Below are positions 1-12,635 of a DNA stretch of 64,000 nt, piece after piece. Every line of letters starts with the position of its first letter. Positions within the stretch are counted from its first letter, which is position 1. The position numbers were made by a program, and so were the translations under genes. Origin of the DNA: Zychaea mexicana. Taxonomy: Eukaryota; Mucoromycota; Mucoromycetes; Mucorales; Lichtheimiaceae. The notes beneath the pieces were generated by a model that was given only the letters and a program-made list of their open reading frames with translations, was not told the DNA's origin and did no database searches. The stretch spans positions 248,001 through 312,000 of the forward strand of contig NW_026516675.1 in assembly GCF_025766255.1 (NCBI RefSeq). Direction: 5' to 3'.

Positions 1-311
1 GCCAATTAATTTTGCACCTGAATCATTAGAAATACATTTTGTGAAGCGATATTAAATAAATAACACACTACATAACTTATGCAGGTTACACGGCAAGTTT
101 ATGCACTGCAGAAATGACAATTCAAGTGTCGGTTTAGATTATACAGAAAGCGAATTATGTACGTGAGACATATAATATACAGTATGCGTCAAACCCAGTA
201 GATAAGTGTTCTGTAGATGCTCTTAAATATGTAGAGGGTAACATAGTAGTAACAATTACGCCTTTAAGGGAATCCCAACAAAAAACCATCAATATGGGGT
301 GCGCGAATTTT

Positions 312-1366
312 TACGTACTTCCATTTTCGGCGATTGCAGGTAAAGCAGTCGCTCTGGCAGGAAAACCGGTCTCTTTTTTCTGAGCGCGTTCCTTGACTAC
401 TTACACTCACTAGTCATACAATCATACTAACACCAATTTTTACGTACATCAACCTTTACGTACCTTTAAAACATAGTGTGGGCTTTCTTGCCCTTCCGTG
501 AAATTTGATTATATATACAAAATCTTCAAAGTAATAACAACAACATGTATGGTCCTTTTAGCGCTCAAGGTACTTAAAAATCATATACAGCAGGTACGTA
601 AAATCGGAAGTATGTAAGTCCAAAATGAGAAGTACGTAAAATTTTATAGGTTAAATATACAGCGCGAGAACTGATTTACTGTAAGGTGCGAACAGGGACA
701 AGACAACACAAGGCCAGAAACACCGGAAGAGAATGTGCTAGGTGCTTTCGGCAAGAACAGGACAAGACAAGAAGGAAGCCAGAAGGTAGGAAACCAGATA
801 GTGAGGAAAGAAACAAGAACAAGGTATAGGGAGGAAACAAGATAACTGACTGATGCTTTATCGTTCAAAGACTATGATATATATATATATATGTCTTTAC
901 TATAGAATTCAATGATGTGAATAAACGGAAAGATTGGTAATAAGGTCGATAATTCGGATGATGATGATAGATGGGGATTTAATATGTCATCAACGAGGTT
1001 GAGGATGATCACTTACTAGAGGTCGAAGAATGTTTATAACATTTATGTACTTCGGTGGCCAAGTACGTAAATTTTTGCATAAAAAGTAAGGTGAAGTACG
1101 TAAAAAATTTACAGTAGCCATCGTAGCTGCACGGTTAAACAGAGTCAAAGTATGATAGGCTACATCAATGGTAGCTATTTGTATGATCTACTCAAACGAG
1201 GCACAAAAAAGACAAGAAGTACGTAAAATTCCCAAATAGGAAGTACGTAAAATTTTATAGTACAAATATACAGCGTCAGAACCGATTTACGTACTTGAGT
1301 GGCTAAGTACATAAAAACTTGGAGGCTAAGTACGTAAAAATCCAAAAAAGGAAGGTGAAGTACGTA
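312..1366. repeat. Array of TACGTA palindromes with a duplicated module
   Basis: I count twelve exact TACGTA hexamers between 312 and 1366 (at 312, 441, 457, 595, 633, 1064, 1097, 1220, 1244, 1288, 1331 and 1361), plus degenerate TATGTA and TACATA copies. Chance expectation is well below one per kilobase. Most sit in the context AAGTACGTAAAA or its reverse complement. A larger module is also duplicated: 1047-1123 resembles 1291-1388, and 640-680 resembles 1248-1290. The dispersed, both-orientation copies look like protein-binding sites or subterminal repeats of a transposon. No coding gene is supported here, and the rest of 1-2283 shows nothing else. Confidence 0.75.
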
Positions 1367-2283
1367 AAAATTTACAGTACCCATCAATATGTGGAAGATG
1401 CCGCTTCGCGCGCTAGTATATGATACCTCGCATGAAAGTGTTTCAAAGTACCGAGTCAAGTAGCATGGTATGAGTGGCATGGTGAAGGGTGGTATACCTC
1501 CACATAGACTACATGCTGCAAATATCGCCACCTCGACTTCCATAGGGTGCTGGTAACCATAACTTAACAAGCTCGCAGATCTCCCAGCACTATTTGCTCA
1601 GGTCGTCAAATGTGCTATCTTGGATCTTAGCATAGCTATATGGAAATACGCTTGCTTCAGCACTGAGAACCGTACTTCCTTTTTTACTGTACACGATACT
1701 CTCATATCCGACTTTTACCTACAAAAGTAGCGGTTCTTCTCGGCCAACTGGCCAAATAGCGTAGTGTCTCCGAGAAACAATCAGGAAGGAATATCAAGGT
1801 GTGCCATACTTTAGTTTACCACTTCCTATGTTCTGGCTGAAAGAGTGGGAGGAATCGTGTATAACAAGCTGCCAATAAAACATGGTGTTATGTATCGATC
1901 TGTAATGTAATGTTTAAACGTTTCATATATGTACCTGGAGTAAAAAAATATGGTCCTGTGACATGACGCGATGATGACAGGTTCCAACAGAGATAAATCT
2001 TTTTAAAGAATCGACAATTACAATATGTCAAGTTAGTACGTATTTTACGGTTTGTAAGACTGATCACGGCAAGAAAAAGACACACATGCTTGTAATCGAT
2101 TCATTTTAAAAAGTTAATTTAGTACACCAGTAGCTTAAAGTCCTTAATAATAGCAGCATAGCAGATCACCCAAAACCAAAGGAAGATCAAGTGAGAAAAA
2201 AAATATAAGCAGCCTAAAAAAGAACTTATGTTTCAAAAACAAATAAATGATTTATTGATGCAAAATAATGCTAAGCATTGAAC

Positions 2284-3611
2284 TTAGTTGTCAGATTGGA
2301 TCCATTCGGAGTTAGCCTGGGACCACTCAACAAGCTCACCAGCCTTGCCGAACCACAAACCGATCTCCTTCTCAGCAGATTCGTACGAGTCAGAGCCGTG
2401 GACAATGTTACGACCGACGACCTGGCAGTAGGTGTTACGGATAGTACCAGGTGCAGCTACAATAATAGGGAGGTTGTTTAGAATTATAATCGTCATCATT
2501 TTAAGAGTTGTGATTGGTTATATTTTTACCATCAAGAGGGTTGGTGGCACCGATCATAACGCGACCCTGCTTGATAACATCTATCATGCACGCAAACGTG
2601 TTAATTTACCGGATCATTATGATATATACACACGATATAATAGACTCTTCCCTTTTGAAATACTTACCCTTGCCTTCCCAGACCATGGCAACGACAGGAG
2701 CCTAAAAGTAGTATCCCAACATGCAATAGTCAGTTTTAAGATCAGCATATCAAAATAGAATAGTTCACACCCGTTCTCCCTTTCGAACATTACCTTGCCG
2801 TTGGTCATGTAGTCAACGAGACCACCGAAAAAGGGACGGCTTTTAAGATCAGCATAGTGCTCCTCGGCCAAGTCCTTGGAGGGGACGACGGCCTTCAAAC
2901 CAACAAGCTTGTAGCCACGGTCTTCGAAACGAGCAATGATCTTGGCGACCAAACCGCGCTGAACACCATCGGGCTTGACGGCGATGAAGGTACGCTCGCT
3001 GAAAGTTCCCCTATAAGTAACGCATATCAGTCAGTCAGCCTCCAGTATATATTTGTTGTATACGCATGAGCAATACTTTACTTGACACCAGCAATGGGCT
3101 TAGAATCAGCCTGGACGGGAGACTGGGCGTCTATTGGGAGGTGGTGAAATTTATATATTTTAAGATATCGTTATAAATATCGGAAATTGGACTTCACGTG
3201 GTGGGGGAGGTGGGAGGGATGGGTGCAATTAGAGGGAAAAGAAAACCTTACTCTGGAAGTAAGCATACGAGGCAGCACCAGTGGCGATGGCACCAGCAGT
3301 GGCGAAGGTAGCCATGCGGGAACCTGCGGCAGCAGAGGCACGGGCACCAGTCGAGAAGGCGCGAGCTAGAGAACGGGTTCACGTTAGTTAGTTACTCCAA
3401 AAATGAGGGCGCGCGTGTGTGCGCGTTGTTGATTTTGTTGCTACTGCTGTCATTGTCGTTCGTCAATAAGCGTGTTTATTTTTACCCTTCATGGAGGAAG
3501 CAGCGGGTCTAGCTGTAGATCATTTGTAAGTAAATCAATCACGGCAGATAGGTAGGTACTTTAAGCTGTTGTTTAATACGTACCGATACGAGCAAAGGAG
3601 CGAGCGAACAT
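2284..3611 (-). CDS. ndk1: Nucleoside diphosphate kinase, probably mitochondrial
   Basis: The enzyme transfers the gamma phosphate of ATP to other nucleoside diphosphates through a phospho-histidine. Eight exons can be traced from the start at 3611 (MFARSFARI) to the stop at 2284. Exons 1-3 encode a leader of roughly 55-60 residues, rich in Arg, Ser and Ala without acidic residues, as in mitochondrial import signals. The kinase core follows: [17 protein letters not shown], then [38 protein letters not shown], and the active-site segment NIVHGSDS with the catalytic His. The end EKEIGLWF...WSQANSEWI is typical. Catalytic residues look intact. The leader makes it longer than cytosolic NDKs of about 150 residues. 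Import into mitochondria is inferred from composition only. The exact junctions of the small exons are the least certain part. Confidence 0.96.
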
Positions 3612-4397
3612 GTTTTTTAGGATAAGAAGAGTGAGAAAGGAACTGGATGGAAAAAAGGCGGATGCACAATTTTTTACGTTTGATGAGCAGGGGAATAGTG
3701 ACTTGTGTTGCCACGGTGCGCGAGGATGGCTCCCGTTTACTCCGAAAGCATTCCGACAAACAAACGCTCGTTGACGGGCCCATGCCGATAATCGGTGAAT
3801 CCCGCTCGCCATTGAAAAGGGGGTTACCGCGTGTATGTTATGGCTAATACATGTTGACAAGTGGAAGATGGTACACTACCTTCGCAACAAGCCCATGGTA
3901 TGTCGCTTGATGTTAACCATGACAGTTTTGTTAGTGATACACGACGCAGTAGTGGCTGCGTTATATTATGTACACCATTTGGCGTTGCCAAGGTGACACA
4001 GCAGCCGTAACACACACCGCACTTCACAGCAAGAGGACATGGCGTGCAGCTGATGCACCCATGTGGTAGAGTATATATAATGGAGACAGCAGTGAGAAGA
4101 AAAGAAGAACCACGGAGAAACCTGCTCTTTTTGGTTCAAGGTATGTTAAGAGTAAGTATACAACTTTGTGTGTGTCCAAAATGTATGTCATGTGTGTGTA
4201 TGTGTTGTGGCGTATGGTGTGTAATAGGGATATATGCAGATGCTCGTTTTTGAAGTATTGACGGGAGGGGGGGGGGAACAGACAAGAGAAGATATATAAG
4301 TGATGTGACTCTAAAAAAGAAACAATCAGGATCCATCCATCAGGAAAACGATGACGATGGCACTACTAGTGTGGTACTAACTAACACATTATCGTCA
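3612..4397. other. Intergenic, between NDK and F-box gene
   Basis: No convincing gene. It contains the presumed NDK promoter at 3.6-3.8 kb, a TG-rich stretch near 4165-4225, and a long G homopolymer near 4263-4276. The short open frames show no recognisable domain. Confidence 0.5.
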
Positions 4398-6728
4398 TCA
4401 TTGTATTCGCGTGTCGGTGCATTTGCAGGTACTTCGTAGGTCCTTGCGCACCTCCAGTTTCTGCTTGACACGGTCGACAACAAATGCAGACACGGCAAAG
4501 CAACAGGAAATGTCGATTGTGCGTATAGATGTCGAGCGGTCCAGAATATCCCAGACGCCCTGATCCGTGACGTTGTCGAGACACATCATTTTCATGTGCT
4601 GTAGACTGCTGATGCCGCTTAGCGCTCGGACCGCCTTGTCGTTGACACAATCCATCTTGCACAGTTCGAGGTTCTTGAGCGAGTTGGAGAAACTCAGCTT
4701 TTCCGAGAAGCGTGCCATGCCGGCCGTGGTGATTTCGTCACAATCGCAAAGTCGGATATACCGTAAGGTCTTGATGTCTGCCAGCATGCATAGGGCTGGA
4801 TTCGTGAGGTCGACGACGTATTCCAACTCAAAGACGCGCAGGGGTGAAGCGTTGCCAAAGGCTATATGACTGTTAAAGAAGTGCCGTATGCCTGTATCGC
4901 TGATTTCGTCAATCGTGGCAAGGTGTAGACGATGGAGCTCGGGTAAGGTGATCATGGCGTCGAAAATATCAATGCTAATCAGCTCAGAGTCCCAAAAAGA
5001 GATGTCCTGCAGCGTGGTGGATTGTCGTATTAAGCCTGCAACAACTGAGTGCATGCTACGTTTCACCTTACAACCGAACTTTCGTAGTCGTTTCGTATCG
5101 AAATTGCAGAGCAGATCGCGCCACTGTCGACTTGGGCCTGGCTGATCGTGCATTGCCATGTATAGTTCTTCCAACGTGTTCTTGTCGCCTTTTCTTAAAA
5201 CGTCTGCGAGGTATTGTGCTGTGCTTCCTTCCACATCGCCAATGTCAACGACGCGAAGGCCGGCAGGAGGAGGTGCGTCTTTTCGAATTGTTGGTGTTGG
5301 TGTTGGTGTGTATGTTGTCAGTGTGTTGCTGCTGCTACTAATACTCGTGGTGCCACCTCCACGTCCGTGCAACGAGTTGAATCGCAGTCGCTCGAGTTCA
5401 GTGCAGTATCGGTTGATGACTCGCATGCCTTCTGGTTCGCATCCATAGACTGCAAGGTTCCGTAGTCTCGGACAGCAGCGTAGCACTGCTTCGAGGTCCG
5501 AATCAGTAATGTCGTGCGCATTCAAGTACAGAGACGTCAGTCCGCTGGCGTCTGGAAAGGATGATCCATCGTGCACGTCGGGGAACCGTGACCCACAAAA
5601 CTTTAGCTCTGTTAGCTTTGGACACATGGATAAGATTGAGCCAAGAGAAACGGGTGTATACAGTGCATACTCGAGAAGGAGCGAGGTCAAGGTTCCTCCA
5701 ACCTGTTGCAAGGCCATGGATAGTTCTTCCGAGCTGACCTTGTAGCCTATGAACACAACGTGTCCAGAAAAAGAGCATTAGTCTTTCAGATACTAAGAGC
5801 AATGTGGAAACATCCTTCTTAAGGGTAGAGAGAGAGAGAGAGAGATAAGAGAAAAGTTGTTGTGATCCTTGCCCTGTAGTTTCAGGGTTCGAAGATTGGT
5901 GAATCCTCCATTTACCAGCTGACTGGGGATCCGATTGGGCGGGCTACTCCAGGACAAGTCCAGTGACATGCTTCGTACGTGTCTGCTGAGCGATCCAAAA
6001 TGATGGTACATGCTTGCCGCATATTTCGATGAAGCGCTCAGTTCGATTTGATACCACGCCGATGCACATTGCAAGATCCTGTCGCGCCACAGCTTCGAGA
6101 CAGACATGCATCCAAATAACATGTCCATGGAAAGGTACGAGAAGATATTGGCTTGCACATCATACGGCAGTGTGGCCACAAAGTTGATGCGTCGTTCCTG
6201 CTGCGCTTTGGCCGCCTCCTTGTGTTCAGACAATAACGTATAGCCGGCGGAATCTTGAATGGGTGACACAGCTCGTAGACCTTGTTCGTATATGTCGATC
6301 GCTTGACCTGGTTTACCGCGAATCGCATACAGATTGCCGGCTCGCAGATATCCCGCAGACAGTGTTGGCACATGCTCAATCATTTTGAAAGCATCTCGCA
6401 AACCCTGAGTGAACTCGGCTTTTTTGCCATGGGCTGCGGCTCGAATGTCGAGAATGGCCACAAGTGCTCGAGTCAAGTTTTCGAGAGCCATTGTAGATGC
6501 GTCAATGGCCTGATCGTATTTGGCATGGTGGAATGCGGCTCGACTGTTTTGCGATAAATCTCTCCAGGCGTAGTCTTCTAATGCGCTGCTAAGCTGCTGC
6601 ATTTCATCAGCAAGAGTCGTGAGAGGACTGGAAACAGGAGTTGCGTGAAATGGTTGCCATGCAGCAGCTGCTTCTCGTATTGATGATTCAGGATCCGACG
6701 TAATAGGCGCTATTGTGCATTGCTGCAT
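4398..6728 (-). CDS. TPR / F-box / leucine-rich-repeat protein (copy 1)
   Basis: Probable substrate-recognition subunit of an SCF (Skp1-cullin-F-box) ubiquitin ligase. Exon 1 (6728-5873) encodes TPR-like helices (KYDQAIDASTMALENL, TLSAGYLRAGNLYAIRGKPGQAIDIYEQGL). These are followed by an F-box around residues 190-230 (LPYDVQANIFSYLS...VSKLWRDRI). Exon 2 (5746-4398) encodes repeated LRR units such as LTSLYLNAHDITDSDLEAVL and LRYIRLCDCDEITTAGM. The start is uncertain: 6728 gives MQQCTIAP, while the paralogue at 48.4-50.4 kb starts near the equivalent of the Met at about 6605. A (GA)n tract lies just upstream. The two exons join in frame only through a GC-AG intron. Ligase partners and substrates cannot be read from the sequence. 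Confidence 0.85.
5747..5872 (-). other. Likely GC-AG intron in the F-box gene
   Basis: Exon 1 ends ...CTACAGG and the intron begins GCAAGG. It ends at TTCATAG, and exon 2 resumes GCTACAAG, giving the in-frame join LQ-G-YKV. There is no GT near the required boundary. GCAAGG fits the strong-consensus rule known for GC donors. The intron holds a GA microsatellite. The paralogous gene has a GT donor at the same codon and phase. Confidence 0.7.
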
Positions 6729-6766
6729 TTGGGGACACAATGGAAAAGGGGAGTTTTCTGGTTTGT

Positions 6767-6770
<4 letters not shown>

Positions 6771-6803
<33 letters not shown>
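6771..6803. repeat. (GA)n microsatellite upstream of F-box gene
   Basis: About sixteen GA dinucleotides lie 40-75 bases upstream of the chosen start at 6728. Read on the minus strand it is a CT tract in the likely 5' leader or promoter. It generates an artificial Ser-Leu repeat if translated. Its length may vary between strains. Confidence 0.9.
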
Positions 6804-6804
<1 letters not shown>

Positions 6805-7135
6805 AGCAAAAGTGTTTGTGCAGTTGTGTTTATCTGCAGTTTGTGGTATGGGTTATGGATGTGTGAAATGGTGAGTGTGCGAATGTTATATTATTAAATG
6901 ACACTCTATAGCAGCAGTGCAATAAGTGACTATTATTATTATTGTTGTTCTTGTTATGCAGGGTTGATAAATAATGCAGATTAATTGTCTTTTCCGATGA
7001 AAACTTCAGAGTAAAATCTATCAATTTTGTTGGCATGTCAGCTATTTTGTACTTCTCCTACTGACTATCGTCACTCTCCTTTTTCCGCTATATTCCCCTC
7101 GGATATATTTGTTGTTTGCTAGCTACCGATGAAAC

Positions 7136-10100
7136 TTACTCTGAAAATTGCTGTTTGCTACGGTGGCGATGTGCCATTTCTTCAATAAATTGTTTCCGCA
7201 TGACATAGGGACGGGTATACGTTTCTGTAACAACCCGGCATGCTTGGTGTGCAGAAATTGCTGTGTTTCTCACCATCGCGCCGAGTGCATGTCGACTCAC
7301 AATGATTCCGTCCACAAGTGGGCCGAATATCTATATAAAGTGTAAAGGCCTGATAAGTACTCGTTTATGATATACAAGAACAAACCCTACTCCTCGAGGA
7401 GGGGGGGGTCAACCTCCCCTTCTCTCTCTCTCTCTTTATTTCGCTACTACTTACCAATGCATTTTCATTCAGTCGCTGGCTTGCCATAACCGAAGTAGCG
7501 TTATTACCGATAGACGGTATTAAGATTCGGATCCAGTACAGCCCATTGCCACTGTTTTTTAAGGGATTAATGAAGATAAAGACCATCGATTTGGCATTAT
7601 TCGAACTTGACATTTTGATACGCCGAGCCAGCTCGGTATAGTTTGTCAAATCCTCGATCCATACTATACAAACATGATCATCCGATGATACTTGTTGATG
7701 GATTTTTGATAGTGTCTGTGTGGTGCCCCATACACCATTGTCTGCAGGTGGCGTCTTGAGCAAGTAAGGCACATTGACCAAAAACTCTATGGTTCGGTCG
7801 GCATAATAAGGCATTGTGTCGCAAATCGCTGGATCCAATTTTCCTCGAAAACCTTGATGTTCGGCAATCTCTACCTAGAATTCATGTATATTGTCAGTTT
7901 TTGTTACCTTATATACAGGCATTATCAGTTCACTATGCGTAAGAGAATAATTACCGGCCAGCCCAAGCAATTGAGATATTGTAGAAACTGTTCGCTGATA
8001 GCAGCTGGTGATTCTACGAGCTCGGACCAAGATGTGTTTCCGGATTGTGCGTAATAGGCAGTGACTGATATACAGTCGCGTCTATAGGAACAATACATTG
8101 TACATATATGTGTAAGAGACAATTCTTGTCGTATAAAAAGCACTCTTTTTCTTTCCTTTCTGCCAGCTACATACTCGTTTAGCATATCCAAAGTTTCTAT
8201 TTCAGTGATTAGGGTATCAGTAATTCGTAACGGGGTAATATGTGCACGGTTCTGAGGCAATAATAATCCAAGTTCGGAGAGTAAGAGTCGAAAACCTCGT
8301 GCACTAGTGGCATATATATATCACGACCAACATGAGCAGCATGTGACAATGTTAGTTGAAGCTTAATTTCTGTCTTGTCTGGAGCAATGAATTCTTTTAC
8401 CTGTCTGTGTTGATGTTTTCACCCGTTGGTAGTGCACTGTACCGATCCAGCGGTTTCTTCTTTGACTTTTCAACTGCAGCCGTTTCAGCACTTTGTTCAC
8501 GTTCCGCGAGTGATTGGATCGATGCCCACTGTTTCCAATTATCCGAACTCTTGTCGAACAAATTGTCAATATTTGGAATTGCATCTTCGTTGACTGCTTG
8601 TGCAACAGGTACTTGCAGGACGTTATTATTTTGCTGTTGTTGCTGTTGCTGCTGTCTTCTTGCATTGTTGCTATTGTTGTTGCCAGTAATGGTTGGTCCG
8701 CTACCGTCTGTCAAAGGCGAGTCGCCGTTATTTTCCAACAATGCAGGCGGAGAGGTGGTCCCAGAAGGCGATGTAGTTGGTGAAGCTGTTGTTGGTGAAC
8801 CATTGGCAACTTTTCGAGGATCCTTGTATCGAGTTTCGACTGACCATACATACTTGCCCGTAGTATCACGTATAATGGCAACAACAGCAGGTGTTTCCTT
8901 GGGCCCAAACGTGCTTTCAACGTCATACACTGCTAGAATCATCCTCTTGTCGAACAAAAAGTATCGAATCGAATCGCGCGATTCCCATGTTGAATTATTA
9001 CTATCGTTTATCGTTGTGTTGCTCTTATTATCCGTTTTGCCTTGTTGATGTTGCTTCCAGCGACGATACTTGACCTGCTGTAGATCACTCATAATCATTG
9101 CCTTTCGATTCGAGAACCGTTGTTCGTTCCACATAGGAAACTTGCCCAGCTGGTTGACAAATTGAGACATGCAGTATTCTGCAGCCATCCGTACGGCCAC
9201 TTCCTCCTTTTTATACACCGTCGAGTTGCTTCTGCCTCCACTACCACTGGATGATTGTTGAAGTGGATTACTTGCTGTGTTTGATGATGTGGTTGTTGGC
9301 TTGTTTGCTCTCGGTGGTAATTGGAACAATTGTTTTGTTGGTGGAAATGTCGTATCGCGTCGTTTCTTTTTTTCGGGATGCTGGGATTCAACGGTATTGG
9401 TGGTGTCGGTTTCTCGGTCAAAGATGGTAATGCCTTTGCTCAAGGTCGCAATCACTGCTTTGTAGCAATCTTGGTCATCCATGATCCATTGGCTCACCAA
9501 TATCCATTTAATCATACAATCATAGGCTTGAACGATCAAAGGGTACGAATGGATCTAATATGTATCACGAGAAATGTATGGTTATAATCCAGTAAGGATC
9601 CTTTTTTGCGTAACCATAGATTTTTACCAGTTTGCCAGCATTAATCAATGCATCAACATATCGACTTAGTGCCAAAACCAATTCTCGTGCAACGTTCTAT
9701 ATTTTCAATATTGTCAAAATCAGCATGCATGAAGGTCCTGTAAGCAAAGACAAAATATCAAGAGAGGATTGTCTGACCTTACTGTCCCTTTTTACGTAAT
9801 CATATAGGTCCACGAAGTCGATCAAAACGTCAAAAGCGACCAAAGTTACATCGGACGGCATTTGCATAGTCAGGATCTAAGTGCAGTTTGGTTAGCATTG
9901 CAGCAGCTACAAATATTATATGCAAACTATATATATGCTCTCTTTACCTTCTCTTCGATCAATTTGACTACAGTTCCAACAAGCCCTGGGCAGAACGGGA
10001 CATCTTCGATTACATAGACGTTTATAAGATGCAACAAGTATCTCATGTTATATGAAGACGTCTCTGTGCGTAAAGACATGAGCAGTAGTTCCAATATGTA

Positions 10101-12635
10101 GAATTTGAGCTATTGAAAAAATCGTTAAATTTTCAGAACTGGATATACTCTCATGCGGATACAGTGCTTTTACTTACGCCTGTGAACGGTCGTTCAACAC
10201 TACCATGATGCTGATCCGCATACAAAACGCGTATCTGTTGTAAAAAGTGGAAACAAATTCTTTTACCATCCTTCAAAATCAAATATTTCCCAGCTTCTGA
10301 AGTGTAGAACAACTTACCAATTGCGTCACAATTTGTTCTTGTTCACCCAAAACAGATGCATTATCTGAAGCACATTGCATATCCCAGTCCCATCCGGGCT
10401 TGAGCTCGACCTTATCAAAGTGGTTTGGCAAACACATGATGGTGCTCACCACTTTGATTGCTGCAAGTCTCAAGTCGTCCACGCCAACAAATCCTTTACA
10501 ATCAATCTGTAACTTGGGCAACACCATCTTGATAGCCGCGATAAATTCTGGTGCCAGCATCCTGACTCCGTCTAAATCCGTCGCAAAAAGCTCTGTACAA
10601 TGTAGCAAGATGGTAGGCAGACAAGCGTCCGATTTAAGTCCTACGCATAAGGCAGCATAGAATCTTTCAATATAGGTTCGCAAGAAGGGCGTGGATCGCT
10701 GCGGTCGACAAAACACTTTGCATAAAGATGCAAAAGCAGCAGCACATCCACGTTGAGAATTGACGTCGGCGGAAGGAGCGGTGGAGCTGGCATCAAATAG
10801 CCAAGTCCCGAATATGTGCAAAATGGTGTTGCCGTCAGGTGTGTTGCTGTTGTTGTTATCATCGATACTCGTTGCTGCTACTGAGACATGGCGTTCTCCG
10901 ACTTTATTAAATAAGTCGACCAAGTGGCCAATGCCGAGCATCATCAAGGTGAAGTTGGATGGTGGGAGGTGGAGTGGATGCGGTGCGAGGTAGAGGATAC
11001 GATGCCATGAGTAATAGACAAATTCGGGCGATAGGTCGAGCTTGACAATGATGCCGTTAGCGGATAGTATAACAACATCGGTTCCTTCATCCGAACCATA
11101 TAATAAATTAAGTACGCGGTTCGTCAACGAAAGTGAGGTCGAGCTCCAATGCTGGATAACTTTGGGCCGGTGAGACCATCGCATAAAGCAATCCTGGATA
11201 AAAAAAATAATATAGCCAGCAGGATGAATATATTTTAAGTGGTGTCAAACTTTTTTTGTATATAGCCCGTTGCTAGGATTTATTACGCATTTATTGAATT
11301 TGAAAACTAAAATTAATCAACGAACATTACCTTGAGTATATCCCACATTTCTACTTCTCGTATCCGTGATCGTAACCAAAGCTCAAACAATACCTAAGCT
11401 TTGATTAATAAATGCATTCGACCCTAACACCTCTTTACTAACCATCATTCTCACTAACTTAGATACAGTTGTTTTTCCTTCTTACCCGTAATAAATGTTC
11501 GCATAATTCATCGCCCATATTGGCAACGCCACTAATTGTAGCATCCGCTACTGGTTCCTTCAAGAGAGAATCCGAAATACCCAAGACCACCTTTAAGAGA
11601 ACAGTCCATGTCTCGGCTGTCATTTCCAAAGTTCTGCCTGCCATGGCCAGCACCGTCAGCGTCTTTTTACAGAGCTCAATATGTCGATGGACCATTTGAG
11701 ATAAAGTTTCCTTGAGTGCAGACGCAGCTGAAGCGTTGGCCGCTGCAGCACTGGGCGCACCAGATCCAATATGGGGCGAGGCTGCATTGGTTGGAGATGG
11801 TAAAGTGACTGGAACGAGGTTGGCATGTGGGTTGATTGGCATCATATTGAGATAAAAGCTATTGGGACGTCCACTACTGCTTCCATGCGCGTGTATATTG
11901 CTACTACTGCTACTACTACCATTATTACTATGATGCTGTTGGTGTGTTTGATTGTGAGGTGGATGTTGCTGCTGTTGGTGTTGATTTTGTTGTGAATGCT
12001 GTTGTTGTGAAGAAGACTGATGCTGATGTTGTTGAGGGTTATAATTGATTGTACTATTGCTTCTATGATTTGAAGAAGAGGAGGTAGCAGCGGCAGTTGT
12101 CGTAGCAGCAGCAGCAGCAGCAGAAGGGGTTTGTGTGATCCGTGGTTGAAATAACAGCGAGTATTGATGGAATATGATCTGGTAGAACTCTTGTTCAAGC
12201 CCTTCGCTGACAACAGCAGATGGTCTCATGTGCGGTTCAAACAGCCATTGCGCATATATGCTCACGTCGTTGCTGGTAATCTCCATGTCTTCGAGCGGTA
12301 GACTAAACCCTTGGCCAAGGACTTCCATGAACCATTTGACGTGTGCTGGTGATGCAAAGATGCTCGGATCCGGTACATGTTTTCCAGGGATTGGTTGAAG
12401 GTAATTGGTGATTTCCGATATAAGCGCTCGCCGTATGGATAAAGGAAGCGATCCAAGAATGTTTGTCTCTACACACGCATGCACAATGAAATTAAAACAC
12501 GATGACAATAGAATCCGTCGTTAAAGCGCAACATTATAACCATTCAAAAAAGAGAGTCTTATGGTTTGAATGGGAATTGAACATACGAGGGTCATGTTGC
12601 AGCAGACGAAGCTGCGCTATCCAATCCAGAAACAT
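7136..12635 (-). CDS. Ral GTPase-activating protein beta-subunit-like (RALGAPB family)
   Basis: Large multi-exon protein of the tuberin/RalGAP family, which controls Ral/Rheb-type small GTPases. Exon 1 (12635-12587) encodes MFLDWIAQLRLLQHDP. The next exon continues with SLPLSIRRALISEITNYL and HVKWFMEVLGQGFSLPLED, the N-terminal pattern I associate with RALGAPB. A poly-Ala/Ser/Gln/His/Asn insert lies at about 11.85-12.15 kb. Further exons cover 8.4-11.2 kb, including a second low-complexity linker. The C-terminal Rap/Ran-GAP region runs from HQGFRGKLDP through VWGTTQTL, VCIVWIEDL and MVFIFINPL. The last exon, beginning at about 7330, encodes FGPLVDGIIVSRHALGAMV and ends at 7136. Where catalytic GAPs have Gly-Asn-Asp, this protein reads Ser-Asp-Asp. 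The catalytic Asn therefore appears missing, as expected for a non-catalytic beta subunit. No alpha subunit is in the window. Confidence 0.8.

Noticed and set aside
1175..1570. 131-codon minus-strand frame with repeated FYVL
   Set aside because: The repeated peptide is simply the translation of the TACGTA repeats; no domain.
6729..6809. N-terminal extension of F-box copy 1 beginning with a Ser-Leu repeat
   Set aside because: It comes from the (GA)n microsatellite and is absent from the paralogue.
8356..9048. 230-codon plus-strand open frame with Cys/Leu runs
   Set aside because: Antisense to the Gln/Asn-rich linker of the RalGAP gene.
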